Shown: positions 1-8,818 of the stretch, piece by piece
How positions within the stretch are numbered: position 1 is the stretch's first letter
How the letters are laid out: each line of letters starts with the position of its first letter
DNA from: CALLMM01 sp964429855
GTDB lineage: Bacteria; Armatimonadota; Chthonomonadetes; Chthonomonadales; CAJBBX01
Assembly (NCBI GenBank): GCA_964429855.1
Contig: CAYSDM010000001.1
Coordinates: forward strand, 62,001-126,000
Length of the DNA stretch: 64,000 nt
Direction of reading: 5' to 3'
The notes under the pieces: model-generated
What the model was told of the DNA's origin: nothing
Database searches by the model: none
What the model saw: the letters and a program-made list of their open reading frames with translations, nothing else
Translations under genes and position numbers: made by a program

Positions 1-435
1 CGCGTTCACGGCTTCTGCCGCAATACGCTCGGACTGCCCAATCCCGATATCAACTGGGGAGTGCTGGAGTTTGAGAACGGCGTCCTCGCCGTGCTGCAGA
101 CCACCTGGCTCTATCCTCCCCAGAAGCACGAAGACCTGCAGTGGAATGCGGGGATTCAGGTCATGGGGGATCGGGGCGTGCTGGAGGCGCGTAACGACAG
201 CGACGGATTCCGCGCCAATGCCGAAGATGCGGGCATTCTGCTGCTCGATCAGACCGGCTGGGCGGATATCTGGGGAGAGGCGCGAGGCGCGTTCGGCGCG
301 ATGCTTCGCCACTTTCTTGCCTGCCTGCGCGGAGAGACCGCGTATGCGGGAACCACACCGCAGCAGGCGCTCGAAGCGATGCGGATCGCCTGCCGTCTGA
401 TTGCCGATTCCGAACGAGAGGAGAGACAACCTTGA
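1..435 (+). CDS. Gfo/Idh/MocA family oxidoreductase, C-terminal part (5' end outside window)
   Basis: The reading frame is open from the first base, so this is the last 144 codons of a longer gene. The visible part has the look of the C-terminal alpha/beta domain of Gfo/Idh/MocA NAD(P)-dependent sugar oxidoreductases: a strand such as GVLEFENGVLAVLQTTW, a mid-section resembling a substrate-pocket sheet, and a closing helix pattern ending with 'TTPQQALEAMRIA', the usual 'G...d...a..v..a' tail where these proteins end. The Rossmann domain and catalytic EKP motif lie upstream and cannot be checked. It overlaps the next gene by 4 bases, so the two are probably cotranscribed. The substrate is unknown. 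Confidence 0.75.
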   Translation, partial: RVHGFCRNTLGLPNPDINWGVLEFENGVLAVLQTTWLYPPQKHEDLQWNAGIQVMGDRGVLEARNDSDGFRANAEDAGILLLDQTGWADIWGEARGAFGAMLRHFLACLRGETAYAGTTPQQALEAMRIACRLIADSEREERQP

Positions 436-1589
436 GCGTTATTACCAGAGCGCGCGCCCTCACCCTGCTGACCGATCTGATCGCCATTCCCTCCGTCAAT
501 CCAATGGGGCGGGACATACCCGTGACGGAGCCTGTCGAACGGGGAGCGGCGGACTATATCGAATCGCTGTTTCGTCCCTATGGCGTGCAGATGACGCGGG
601 AGCGAGTCGCTCCGGCGCATGAGAACCTGCTCATTGCCATTCCCGGCAAGACCGACCAACCCGCGACGCTGCTCGAATCGCACATGGATACCGTGCCTGC
701 GGACGACTGGAGCGACCGGGCTTTCACGCCGCGTGTCGAGGGAGACATTGTCTACGGGCGCGGAGCCTGCGACGATAAGGGACCGCTGGTCTCTATGATC
801 CTCGCGGCGCTGGAGGTTCTGGAGAGCGGAGCGGCTCCTCCCGCCCCCGTTCTGTTTCTGGCTGCCGGAGATGAGGAGTGCGCGCAGCTTGGCATCCGGC
901 ATTTTCGCGGGAAGAACCTGCCCGTCGGGCGCGGCATCTTCGGAGAGCCGACCAACCTGATTCCCATTGTGCAGCATAAGGGAACGCTGCGCTGGGATAT
1001 TACGGTACATGGCAAGAGCGCGCATACCTCGCGACCGGAACTCGGCGTCAACGCGATACACGGCATGATCCGCGTGATCGCCGAAATAGGGCAGCATCAG
1101 GAAGACCTTCAGCGGCGCTACGCCAATCCGAGGATTACCGGTCCTTCGCTGACGGTAACGATGATTCACGGCGGGCGCACGCGCAACGCCGTCCCGGATG
1201 AGTGCGCTATCGCCCTCGATTTTCGCCTGCTGCCGGGAATGGACCTGCCTGCCTGCCGCGCGGAACTGATCGCCCGACTGGACAATCTGGGGCTTTCCAT
1301 TTCGCATAGCGACCTGCAGATACAGACTCCTCCGCTGAATACCGCTCTGGACGATCCGTTCAGCCTGCGGGTGCTGGAGATATGCCGCCGCCATGCCGGA
1401 AGCGGGATCGAACTGGAAGGCGTTCCCTACGGAACCGATGCGGCATGGATTTCAGATCGCGCGCCTGCGCTGGTTCTGGGACCGGGCAGCATCGCCACCG
1501 CGCACGCCGTTGACGAACAGATAGACATCAACGAGGTGGTCGCCTGCGCCGAGATATATCGGGATATTCTGCTGGCGGACTACGCCTGA
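432..1589 (+). CDS. M20 family metallopeptidase (ArgE/DapE/CPG2-like)
   Basis: A 385-residue dizinc hydrolase of the M20 family, which removes acyl or carbamoyl groups from amino acids or cleaves dipeptides. Visible metal and catalytic motifs are the SHMDTVPAD box (His84, Asp86), GRGACDDKG (bridging Asp114) and GDEE (Glu148 catalytic base, Glu149 ligand). The C-terminal GTDAAW stretch matches the last metal-site region. The central lid or dimerisation domain lies between about 180 and 300, so length and order are normal for the family. The start is TTG at 432, overlapping the preceding stop, with an AGGAGAG-like site upstream. It could be an acetylornithine deacetylase or a carboxypeptidase; the sequence alone does not decide. 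Confidence 0.9.
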   Translation: MSVITRARALTLLTDLIAIPSVNPMGRDIPVTEPVERGAADYIESLFRPYGVQMTRERVAPAHENLLIAIPGKTDQPATLLESHMDTVPADDWSDRAFTPRVEGDIVYGRGACDDKGPLVSMILAALEVLESGAAPPAPVLFLAAGDEECAQLGIRHFRGKNLPVGRGIFGEPTNLIPIVQHKGTLRWDITVHGKSAHTSRPELGVNAIHGMIRVIAEIGQHQEDLQRRYANPRITGPSLTVTMIHGGRTRNAVPDECAIALDFRLLPGMDLPACRAELIARLDNLGLSISHSDLQIQTPPLNTALDDPFSLRVLEICRRHAGSGIELEGVPYGTDAAWISDRAPALVLGPGSIATAHAVDEQIDINEVVACAEIYRDILLADYA

Positions 1590-1594
1590 CCGGT

Positions 1595-2980
1595 TTAACG
1601 CTTTGACCGGGACTGGAGGTAGGCTTCGTACTCCCTGAAGAGACGGACGGCGCGTTCGTCTTTCGCCTTTGCCTTGCTGCGCGGATCGTGGAAATAGCCG
1701 TGATAGGCGTAGGCGGTCAGATAGTCGGCATATCGGGCTTCGATCTCTATCTGACGCCGTACCCGGCTGAAGGCAGCGGGATAGCTGTTGCTATATCCCT
1801 TGCTGCCGTCCATCTCCCATACCTCCAGATCCGACCAGATATGTTTGTTCGTGTCGGCGTGCCAGGAGCGGTACTTTGCGAAAATCTCCGCCAGCATGGC
1901 GATCCGGTTTTCGGGGTTGTAGGTGTATTTGTAGGGGATATAGCCCGCGCCGACCGCATCCTGATAGGCGAAGATGTCTACCTTGCTCTCCATGAGCAGT
2001 TTGCGGTCTACGAGCGGGGTTCCAGCGGGCGCGACGAGGACGGGCTTATCGGGGGAGAGCGAGTGGCAGAACTCCGACAGGGGGTTATAATAGGCGGAGG
2101 ATCTTTTCAGATCGTTCATCTCGTGGGTCAGGTACCAGCCGTAGAGCGAGGGGTGATGGCGGTAGCGCGTCCAGAGTTCCTGCGCGATGCGCTTTGCCAG
2201 CGAGACGGCTTCCGCGTTGCGCTCCTGCCAGTTCGGTTTGTCAAACTCCCAGAGCAGAAAGGTGTCGCCGCCGCGCCCCAGTCCCAGAAAGACATGCATC
2301 CCTTCCCGATCTGCCTGCGAGAGAAACGTCTCCACAAGATCGAAAGGGCACTCCTGTCCGCGCGCCATCTTCTTCACATCGCGGTCATAGAACTCGATTT
2401 CGGAGGGGTAGAAGAAGGTTCCCTGATACTCCAGATAGGTCAGGATAAGCGTCTTCATTCCGAGCCGTTTCATCGAGCGCACGCTCTCCCGTATATTGCG
2501 CTCCGTCTCCTGATCGTCTTTTCCCTGACAGTGGCGGAGGACGGCGAACGACTCGATCCAGACGCCCGTCAATCGCGGCAGACCGGCTGTGTTGGCAGAG
2601 ATCACCTCCAGATGCCAGTTTCCCTCTTCGCGTCTTCCGTCGCGCTCCACCTGATAGACCAGCCGTTGTTTTCCCGCCCAATTTTCGGCCGAGCACCAGA
2701 CGCTGACATAGGCGATGCTTTGCGGAGCCGCGACCACGGCGCGTTCGGCGATCTGATTTTCCGGGGTCGGACGGTTACGGAAGAAGCGGACGGTGATCGG
2801 CGTCTCTTGCGCGTCAGGATTGGGAATAGCCAGACGCAGTTCCACCCGACTGCGATCCGAGACGGGACCGGGAGGAACGACAGTCAAGCGGGGCTTGCGA
2901 TCCATCTGAATGCTCTCATAGTTGCTGACCGGAACCATTCCGAACGCCAGCAGTATTCCTGTTGATAAGAATATCCACAT
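1595..2980 (-). CDS. Secreted DUF4434-domain protein (glycosidase-like TIM barrel)
   Basis: A 461-residue protein starting with a short hydrophobic export signal (about residues 1-18). Residues 30-130 look like a beta-sandwich of Ig type. From about 135 ('LTGVWIESF') to the end is a TIM-barrel-like region typical of DUF4434, a family related to glycoside hydrolases: 'RLGMKTLILTYLEYQGTFFY', a barrel strand with 'YGWYLTHEMND' (an E near the end of a strand, plausible acid/base), and 'KVDIFAYQDAVGAGY'. Activity has not been assigned for this family to my knowledge. It is convergent with the M20 gene, with only 5 bases between the stops. A carbohydrate-active role is an inference from fold and neighbourhood. 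Confidence 0.75.
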   Translation of the reverse strand: MWIFLSTGILLAFGMVPVSNYESIQMDRKPRLTVVPPGPVSDRSRVELRLAIPNPDAQETPITVRFFRNRPTPENQIAERAVVAAPQSIAYVSVWCSAENWAGKQRLVYQVERDGRREEGNWHLEVISANTAGLPRLTGVWIESFAVLRHCQGKDDQETERNIRESVRSMKRLGMKTLILTYLEYQGTFFYPSEIEFYDRDVKKMARGQECPFDLVETFLSQADREGMHVFLGLGRGGDTFLLWEFDKPNWQERNAEAVSLAKRIAQELWTRYRHHPSLYGWYLTHEMNDLKRSSAYYNPLSEFCHSLSPDKPVLVAPAGTPLVDRKLLMESKVDIFAYQDAVGAGYIPYKYTYNPENRIAMLAEIFAKYRSWHADTNKHIWSDLEVWEMDGSKGYSNSYPAAFSRVRRQIEIEARYADYLTAYAYHGYFHDPRSKAKAKDERAVRLFREYEAYLQSRSKR

Positions 2981-2996
2981 GATTGGTCTGAATCTT

Positions 2997-3377
2997 TCAA
3001 GGGCGTCTGGATCCGTTTGGCGAAGCTTGCTGGTTCGGTTTTCTATGGATAATCCATGCCGACAGAAAACCGGCGAGCAGACGAGTGAGAATCGGCGCTG
3101 GCAAGCCGGTGGTGATCCCTGTGATACGCGCCATTGCCAGCGTAAGGACGATGGTCAGGGCAGTCGTAAGTACCGCCAGGGGAAAGAGGGTATATGGTTT
3201 TCGATATCCACACAGCCACGAAGCGAGCAGAGGCGGAACCGTCAGGATAATGGGCGCGATCCGCGCGTTGTCCTGCGGTACGCGTAGTCCGAATCCGACG
3301 ATCAGGATGATCTCTGTGGCAAGAGAGACCGTAGTATAGACAACGGCGTATCCTCCGGCTGTTTGCCGAAACGGCAT
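2997..3377 (-). CDS. Small integral membrane protein, function unknown
   Basis: A 126-residue protein with about four hydrophobic segments: near 12-32 (VVYTTVSLATEIILIVGFGL), 40-57, 64-85 and 92-110, followed by a polar basic tail. No family was recognised. The ATG has an AGGAGG site directly upstream (reverse complement of the CCTCCTT run near 3381-3387), which supports real translation. It lies 16 bases upstream of the DUF4434 gene on the same strand and may be cotranscribed with it. No catalytic motif is visible. Confidence 0.6.
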   Translation of the reverse strand: MPFRQTAGGYAVVYTTVSLATEIILIVGFGLRVPQDNARIAPIILTVPPLLASWLCGYRKPYTLFPLAVLTTALTIVLTLAMARITGITTGLPAPILTRLLAGFLSAWIIHRKPNQQASPNGSRRP

Positions 3378-3468
3378 GAAACCTCCTTTGAAGCTCAGAA
3401 ACCTCTTCCTGTCATTGGAGGTGCGACCCTATCCGGCAATGCCCTGAGCGGGGGCGTTCCGGGAGTTG

Positions 3469-5454
3469 TCACTCCATCACATAGTGAATGGCTTGCATCA
3501 CCTGTTCGACATTCGGAAGGACGGTATACTCCAGCGTCGGGCAGTAGGGGATATGCACATCCATCCGCGCCACCAACTGCGGGGCGGAGAGCAGCCCGTT
3601 CCACCGCTCGATGTGCGCGGTCATCTCGGCCACAACCGCCTGCCCGAATCCGCCGGTGCGGGCGTCTTCATGCAGCACCACCAGTCTTCCGGTCTTCTGC
3701 AGCGAGGCGGCGACGCCCTCCCAGTCGGTCGGAACGATGCTGCGCAGATCCACCACCTCTACCGAGACTCCTTCCATCTCGGCGCGTGAAGCCGCCTCCA
3801 TCGCCAGTTCCGTGCCGTTACCCCAGGTTACCAGCGTAACATCCGAGCCTGCGCGACGGATGGCGCACCGCCCGATGGGAACCGTCGGAAACTCCGCCAC
3901 CGGAACCCGCTTGCGGAAGATATGCTTGGGAACCAGAAACAGCACCGGATCTTCGCCGCGAATGGCAGACCATAGCAGTCCCGCCGCATCCTCCGGGGTG
4001 CTGGGCATCACGACCTTGATGCCGGGAATGTGCGCCCATGTGCTCTCATTACTCTGGCTGTGCCAGAGGCTTCCGCCTGGAAGATAGGCTCCGCAGGGAG
4101 CGTAGAGCACCATCGGGCAGGACCACTCGCCCATCGAACGCCAGCGCAGCGTGGATATCTGCGTGAAAAGCTGGTTGACGGCGGGAGCCAGAAAATCTAT
4201 AAACTGAATTTCGAAGACCGGACGAAAGCCTGCTGCTGCCAGTCCGACGGCGGTTCCGAGAATGGTTGCCTCCGCCAGCGGCGCATTTACCACTCTGCCC
4301 GGAAACTCCGCGCTCAGCCCCTTTGTCATTCCGAAGACGCCGCCTTTGGGGTCTTCGATATCCTCTCCCATCATGATGACTCGATCATCGGCGGCGAGGG
4401 CGGCGCGGAAGGTATCATTGATCGCCTGCACCATCGTGATCGGCGTATTCGCCTGTGATGGCTGAATGGGAGGCGGAAGGGGGGGCTGAGAATTACCGTA
4501 GAGGTGATCGAGAACCTTCTCCGGTTCCACGTCGGCGGCGCGTTCGGCGCGCTCGTAGTCATCCTCCACCTGCCGGGCAGTCTCTTCCTGCCAGCACGCC
4601 CACTGATCCGGCGACAGCAAGCCCTCCTCTATCAACCGTTGCGCCATCCAGGGAATCGGGTCTCGCTGCATCATCGCCTCGATCTCCTCCGCAGAACGGT
4701 AGACGCGGTGATCGTCGGAAGAGGTGTGCGAGGAGAGACGATCCAGTTCGCACCAGAGCACGGTCGGACCGCCTCCTTGACGCGCGCGGGCAATGGCGGT
4801 TGCGCCTTTGGCGTAGACCTCATATGGATCGCGCCCGTTGACGAAGATGACATTCTCTTCGTTGAAAAGCTTCAGGCGATAGGGATTGTGACGCGCCGTC
4901 GGCGTGCTGATGCCGTACTGATTGTCTTCCACCACCATCACGAGCGGCAGATCCTCCTGGATGGCGAAGGCGATCGCTTCATAGTACTCTCCCTGGCGGG
5001 TGGCGGCATCGCCGATGGTACAGAGAACCACCGAGTCGCTTCCATAGCGCTTCATGCCCCAGGCGGCTCCCGCGGCGGGAAGGCACTGCGAGGCGGTCGG
5101 GGTCGCGACAGAGAAGATATTCAGGCGGCGGCTGCTGCAGTGTCCGGGCATATGCCTGCCGCCGCTGGAGGAGTCGCGTTTGGCAAAATAGGCGAGAGCT
5201 ATCTCATAGTTGGTCACGCCTCGCGCCAGGCATAGCGCGCGGTCGCGATAGTAGGGAAAAAGGTAGTCGTCCGGACGCAGCAGATAGGAGAGCGCGGCGA
5301 TCGGCTCGTGTCCGATGCCCGACACCTGAAACCAACCCCGGCTCTGCCGCAGCAGAATCCCTTCGCGGCGGTCTCCCTCGCGCGATAGCTGCATCAGGCG
5401 CAGCAGATCCAGCGCCGGCAGAGTCTGCGCGTTTCCCATGACCACAGGCTGCAT
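3469..5454 (-). CDS. 2-oxoacid dehydrogenase E1, fused alpha and beta subunits (branched-chain or pyruvate type)
   Basis: A 661-residue thiamine-diphosphate enzyme that decarboxylates a 2-oxoacid and passes the acyl group to a lipoyl E2. Residues 1-320 are the alpha part, with the ThDP/Mg motif starting GDA at 148 and ending EDNQYG around 176-181. Residues 335-661 are the beta part ('MVQAINDTFR', 'GEDIEDPKGG', 'GFRPVFEIQF'). Separate alpha and beta genes are more usual; the single-chain form is known from BCKDH-like E1 proteins of Bacteroidetes, Armatimonadota and others. No E2 lipoyl transferase or E3 is in the window, so the partners must be elsewhere. An AAGGAGG site lies about 13 bases before the ATG, rather far. 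Confidence 0.9.
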   Translation of the reverse strand: MQPVVMGNAQTLPALDLLRLMQLSREGDRREGILLRQSRGWFQVSGIGHEPIAALSYLLRPDDYLFPYYRDRALCLARGVTNYEIALAYFAKRDSSSGGRHMPGHCSSRRLNIFSVATPTASQCLPAAGAAWGMKRYGSDSVVLCTIGDAATRQGEYYEAIAFAIQEDLPLVMVVEDNQYGISTPTARHNPYRLKLFNEENVIFVNGRDPYEVYAKGATAIARARQGGGPTVLWCELDRLSSHTSSDDHRVYRSAEEIEAMMQRDPIPWMAQRLIEEGLLSPDQWACWQEETARQVEDDYERAERAADVEPEKVLDHLYGNSQPPLPPPIQPSQANTPITMVQAINDTFRAALAADDRVIMMGEDIEDPKGGVFGMTKGLSAEFPGRVVNAPLAEATILGTAVGLAAAGFRPVFEIQFIDFLAPAVNQLFTQISTLRWRSMGEWSCPMVLYAPCGAYLPGGSLWHSQSNESTWAHIPGIKVVMPSTPEDAAGLLWSAIRGEDPVLFLVPKHIFRKRVPVAEFPTVPIGRCAIRRAGSDVTLVTWGNGTELAMEAASRAEMEGVSVEVVDLRSIVPTDWEGVAASLQKTGRLVVLHEDARTGGFGQAVVAEMTAHIERWNGLLSAPQLVARMDVHIPYCPTLEYTVLPNVEQVMQAIHYVME

Positions 5455-5486
5455 CGCCGTTCACATCCTCCTTCCTGATACTTGAA

Positions 5487-5505
5487 CGCGCCCGGAAAGG
5501 GCGCG
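5487..5505 (-). terminator. GC-rich hairpin between the small acidic protein gene and E1
   Basis: Seven perfect base pairs (CGCGCCC at 5487-5493 with GGGCGCG at 5499-5505) around a 5-base loop, flanked by a second TTGAA/TTCAA pairing. It lies after the stop of the upstream minus-strand gene and before E1. There is no long T-run, so it may be a weak terminator or an mRNA-stabilising hairpin. Confidence 0.45.
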
Positions 5506-5552
5506 TCTTCTGCTTCAAGACAGTCTATATCCTTCCACTTCCGAGTGCAGGA

Positions 5553-5888
5553 CTACTCCTCGGCGTTCCAGTTATGAACCCAGTCGTTCATGACCTGCTT
5601 GAGCGATACGCGGTAGGTAACCGCCTGAAGGCTCTGCTCCTGCGCAAGCGCGGAATCGGCGGCGGCGCGCGCCAGATTGGCGATATCCTCCTCGTCCTCC
5701 TCGTCCAGTTCCGTCGTTCCGTTGGTGACCCAGTCCTGCAGAATCCCATCCAGCACTAACTCGTAGGTCATCGCCTGCCACTCCACGGGGAGCGCGGGCG
5801 ATAGTCGCGAAACGATGCGCCCCGCAGCCTCCGGCGCGCTCTGAATAGCCTCTATATCCTCTTCAGATACGTTTCCGTAATCCGGCAT
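5553..5888 (-). CDS. Small acidic protein, function unknown
   Basis: A 111-residue soluble protein rich in Asp and Glu (for example ELDEEDEEDIANLARAAADS), predicted all-helical, with two similar C-terminal-type segments ending in 'DWVTNG' and 'DWVHNW', suggesting an internal duplication of a motif 'Q(A)(M/V)TYxxxLxxxxxDWV'. The start at 5888 is chosen because an AGGAAGGAG site lies 10 bases upstream; a longer frame to 5984 lacks such a site. No family was recognised. It precedes the fused E1 gene on the same strand, but a hairpin separates them. Confidence 0.6.
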   Translation of the reverse strand: MPDYGNVSEEDIEAIQSAPEAAGRIVSRLSPALPVEWQAMTYELVLDGILQDWVTNGTTELDEEDEEDIANLARAAADSALAQEQSLQAVTYRVSLKQVMNDWVHNWNAEE

Positions 5889-6013
5889 GAACTCGATTCT
5901 CCTTCCTGTGCGGCAGACACCGCCGCGATAAGGGAGTATAGCACACGACAAATGGCAAGTCAAACCGGCAGGGGTCGCGATCATCGGTGGCGAATAGTAG
6001 AGACAAACGCTTT

Positions 6014-6042
6014 TTTACAGGGCGAGCGAACGACTGTATCAT
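6014..6042 (+). promoter_or_regulatory. Sigma-70-type promoter for the TIM-barrel protein / GH127 operon
   Basis: TTTACA at 6014-6019 and TATCAT at 6037-6042 with a 17-base spacer. The start codon at 6079 follows at a suitable distance, with AGGAGG at 6064-6069. Confidence 0.6.
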
Positions 6043-6078
6043 GAGGATGCGGCGCGTCGCCAGAGGAGGAATCCTGCC

Positions 6079-6888
6079 ATGTTAACGACAGTGAACTTTT
6101 GCGGTCTCACCGTGACGCGGCTGATACTGGGCGCCAATCCATTCGGGGGCTTCAGTCACCAGAACCGCAAGCGCGATCAGGAGATGGTCGCCTACTATAC
6201 GGTGGATCGGATCATCGAGACCTGGGGACGGGCGGAGGCGGCGGGGATCAATACGATGATCACCAACAATGAGAGTCCGCATGTGGTTCAGGCGGTGCGC
6301 GAGTATCTGGGCGGCGGAGGCAGGCTGCAGTGGATCGCGCAGGTCAACTGCCGCATTCAGCCCGATATGGAGAAGGCGCTCGAGGAGGCGGTGAAGATCG
6401 GCTGCCGCGCGCTCTACATTCACGGGGGGCAGGTGGATAATCTCTACTGCCGCCGGGATGAGCAGACGCTGCGACGCTGGTGCGATCATGCCCGGAGCCT
6501 GGGCGTGCCGGTCGGCTGCGCGGGGCATACTCCGGAGGCGCATCGGTGGGTGGATTCGCTGGATATCGTGGACTTTCACGCGGTTCCCTTCTTCACCTGC
6601 GGCAGTATCCATAACGGCGAGGGCGAGAAGTTCAGTCTGTCGGACATGCTGCGCGCGGTCGCCTGCATCCGGGAGATACAGAAGCCCTGCATCGGATACA
6701 AGATCATGGGCGCGGGACGAATTGATGCGCGGATGGCGTTTGAGTTCGCCTCGGAGAACATCAAGCCGGGCGATGTCGTCAACGTTGGGATGCATCGTGG
6801 CGATAAGGACGACATGGTGGAGGAGAACGTCGCGCTGGCGCGCGAGTTCCTTTGTCGTCAGGAGATCGAAATGGGAGCGGTGAAGTGA
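6079..6888 (+). CDS. Uncharacterised protein with aldo/keto-reductase-like TIM-barrel pattern
   Basis: A 269-residue protein. The N-terminus 'VTRLILGANPFGGFS' followed later by 'AGINTMITNN', 'GCRALYIHGGQVD', 'GVPVGCAGHTPEA', 'DFHAVPFFTCG' and 'CIGYKIMGAGR' is a regular strand-helix alternation like that of aldo/keto reductase-type barrels, but the AKR catalytic Tyr/Lys/His set is not evident. Several strand ends carry His or Cys (HGG, GHT, DFH, FFTCG), possible metal ligands. The gene has a promoter, a strong AGGAGG site at 6064-6069 and a 4-base overlap (GTGA) with the following GH127 gene, so it probably acts on a related sugar or sugar-acid pathway. I cannot name the reaction. Confidence 0.65.
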   Translation: MLTTVNFCGLTVTRLILGANPFGGFSHQNRKRDQEMVAYYTVDRIIETWGRAEAAGINTMITNNESPHVVQAVREYLGGGGRLQWIAQVNCRIQPDMEKALEEAVKIGCRALYIHGGQVDNLYCRRDEQTLRRWCDHARSLGVPVGCAGHTPEAHRWVDSLDIVDFHAVPFFTCGSIHNGEGEKFSLSDMLRAVACIREIQKPCIGYKIMGAGRIDARMAFEFASENIKPGDVVNVGMHRGDKDDMVEENVALAREFLCRQEIEMGAVK

Positions 6889-8732
6889 AGCTGCGCGCCG
6901 TGCCGTTTACGCAGGTGAGTATCGAGGACGATTTCTGGCAGCCGCGTCAGGAGATGAACCGCAGGGTCTCCATTCCGCGCAGTCTGGATATGCTGGAGCA
7001 GGCAGGCAACCTGCGAAACTTTGAACTGGCGGCGCAGGGCGCGCGCGAGGGCTACTCTGGCCCGGTCTTCATGGACTCCGATCTCTACAAGGCTCTGGAG
7101 GCGGTCGCCTATTCGCTGGCGACCCATCCTGATCCCGAACTGGATCAGCGCGCCGATGCCATGATTGCGCAGATCGCGGCGGCGCAGTGTCCCGACGGCT
7201 ACCTCAACACCTGGTATCAGGTCAACGCGCCCGACCGCCGCTGGACAAATCTGCGCGATGACCACGAACTCTACTGCGCGGGACATCTGTTTGAGGCAGC
7301 GGTCGCCCATTTTCAGGCGACCGGCAAGCGCAGCCTGCTGGAGATCGCCACACGGTTTGCCGACCTCATTGACCGGGTTTTCGGCGATGAGCCGGGGAAG
7401 CGCATGGGCTACTGCGGTCACCCGGAGATCGAACTGGCTCTGGTGAAGCTGGCGCGCGCGGTGGAGGAGCCGCGCTATCTGCGTCTGGCGCGCTTCTTCG
7501 TCGAGAATCGGGGGCGCGGTTTCTTTGCGGAGGAGCATGGCATACCCCGCGAGCAGTATGACGGAACCTACTGTCAGGACGATGTGCCGATCAGGGAACA
7601 TAACCAGGTCAAGGGACATGCGGTGCGCGCCGTCTATCTGATGTCCGGAGTGGTGGATGTGGCGGACATATCGGAAGACGGGGCGCAACTGCTGCGCATG
7701 GTGGATCGAGTCTGGGATAACACGCGGGAGAAGCGGATGTATGTTACGGGCGGCATCGGTCCCTCCGCGCATAATGAAGGCTTCACGGAGGACTACGATC
7801 TTCCCAACCTGACCGCCTATCAGGAGACCTGCGCCTCGGTTGCCATGATCCTCTGGAACCATCGTCTGAACCTGCTGCGCGGGGCGTCGCGCTATGCCGA
7901 CCTGATGGAGCGGGCGCTCTACAACGGCTTTCTGGCGGGGGTATCTCTGGACGGCGAGCGGTTTTTCTATGTAAACCCGCTGGAGAGCGAAGGGGGACAC
8001 CATCGGCGGGCATGGTACTCCTGCGCCTGCTGTCCGCCGAACGTCACGCGCACGCTGGCGGCGCTGGGTGGGTATCTCTACGCGCAGACAGACGAAGACC
8101 TCTATGTGAATCTCTACGCGCAGGGGACAATGCAGACCGCGCTGGCGGGAGCCGCGTTGAGAGTGCAGATGCAGACGCGCTATCCCTGGGAGGGCGACGT
8201 GCGTCTGAGCTTCTCGCTGGATCGCCCGACGGAATTTTCGGTGCGCCTGCGCATTCCTGACTGGTGCGAGGGGGCGAGCCTGCGCCTCAATGATGGGGCG
8301 GAGCGGCAGGGCGTGTCGCAAGAAAACGGCTATCTGGTTCTGCGTCGGCGCTGGAGCGACGGCGATACGGTCGCGCTCTCCCTGCCGATGCCCGTGTTGC
8401 AGGTGGAGGCGCATCCGCTGGTTCGCGCCGATGTGGGGCGTCTCGCTCTTCAGCGCGGTCCGCTAATCTACTGCCTGGAGGCGTGCGATCACTCCGTTCC
8501 GGTGACGGAGATTTCCATTGCACGCGGCGCTGCGCTGACCCCTCGCGAATCCGATCTGCCGGGAAGGATGATCGTGCTGCAGGGGCAGGGAGGTCACTCT
8601 CCGTCGGCGGACTGGGAAGAGAAGCTCTATCGTCCGGCGCGTCCTCTGCCTGCTGTCCCGATCACTGCCATCCCCTACTACGCCTGGGATAATCGCGAAC
8701 CGGGAGCGATGCGCGTCTGGATACCGTTTTAG
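6885..8732 (+). CDS. GH127 (DUF1680) beta-L-arabinofuranosidase-type glycoside hydrolase
   Basis: A 615-residue hydrolase with the (alpha/alpha)6 barrel of GH127. The catalytic zinc/cysteine centre of the family is visible: the 'QETCAS' motif (Glu314, Cys316) and the 'SCACCPPN' motif (Cys380, Cys382, Cys383), where a Zn-bound Cys is the nucleophile in studied members. The C-terminal third (about 440-615) is the beta-sandwich ending 'AWDNREPGAMRVWIP'. There is no signal peptide, so it probably acts on imported oligosaccharides. The start is GTG at 6885, overlapping the previous stop, with GGGAG upstream; a TTG at 6852 in the same frame is less likely. The exact sugar could differ within DUF1680. 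Confidence 0.92.
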   Translation: MKLRAVPFTQVSIEDDFWQPRQEMNRRVSIPRSLDMLEQAGNLRNFELAAQGAREGYSGPVFMDSDLYKALEAVAYSLATHPDPELDQRADAMIAQIAAAQCPDGYLNTWYQVNAPDRRWTNLRDDHELYCAGHLFEAAVAHFQATGKRSLLEIATRFADLIDRVFGDEPGKRMGYCGHPEIELALVKLARAVEEPRYLRLARFFVENRGRGFFAEEHGIPREQYDGTYCQDDVPIREHNQVKGHAVRAVYLMSGVVDVADISEDGAQLLRMVDRVWDNTREKRMYVTGGIGPSAHNEGFTEDYDLPNLTAYQETCASVAMILWNHRLNLLRGASRYADLMERALYNGFLAGVSLDGERFFYVNPLESEGGHHRRAWYSCACCPPNVTRTLAALGGYLYAQTDEDLYVNLYAQGTMQTALAGAALRVQMQTRYPWEGDVRLSFSLDRPTEFSVRLRIPDWCEGASLRLNDGAERQGVSQENGYLVLRRRWSDGDTVALSLPMPVLQVEAHPLVRADVGRLALQRGPLIYCLEACDHSVPVTEISIARGAALTPRESDLPGRMIVLQGQGGHSPSADWEEKLYRPARPLPAVPITAIPYYAWDNREPGAMRVWIPF

Positions 8733-8763
8733 GAACCCTGTTCTCACAGGGAGGGGTATGGTA

Positions 8764-8793
8764 AACTGCGGGCGCGACCGGACGCCCGCAGTT
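8764..8793 (+). terminator. Perfect 11-bp hairpin after the GH127 gene
   Basis: AACTGCGGGCG at 8764-8774 pairs with CGCCCGCAGTT at 8783-8793 around an 8-base loop. It sits between the GH127 stop and the PhyH start. No T-run follows, so termination is uncertain. Confidence 0.45.
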
Positions 8794-8818
8794 CGATTCT
8801 TACGCAGAAGGAGCAGTG

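Noticed and set aside
249..1394. Long minus-strand open frame opposite the oxidoreductase and M20 genes
   Set aside because: Arg/Gln-rich shadow of the plus-strand genes, with no ribosome site or recognisable domain; the M20 motifs are unambiguous on the plus strand.
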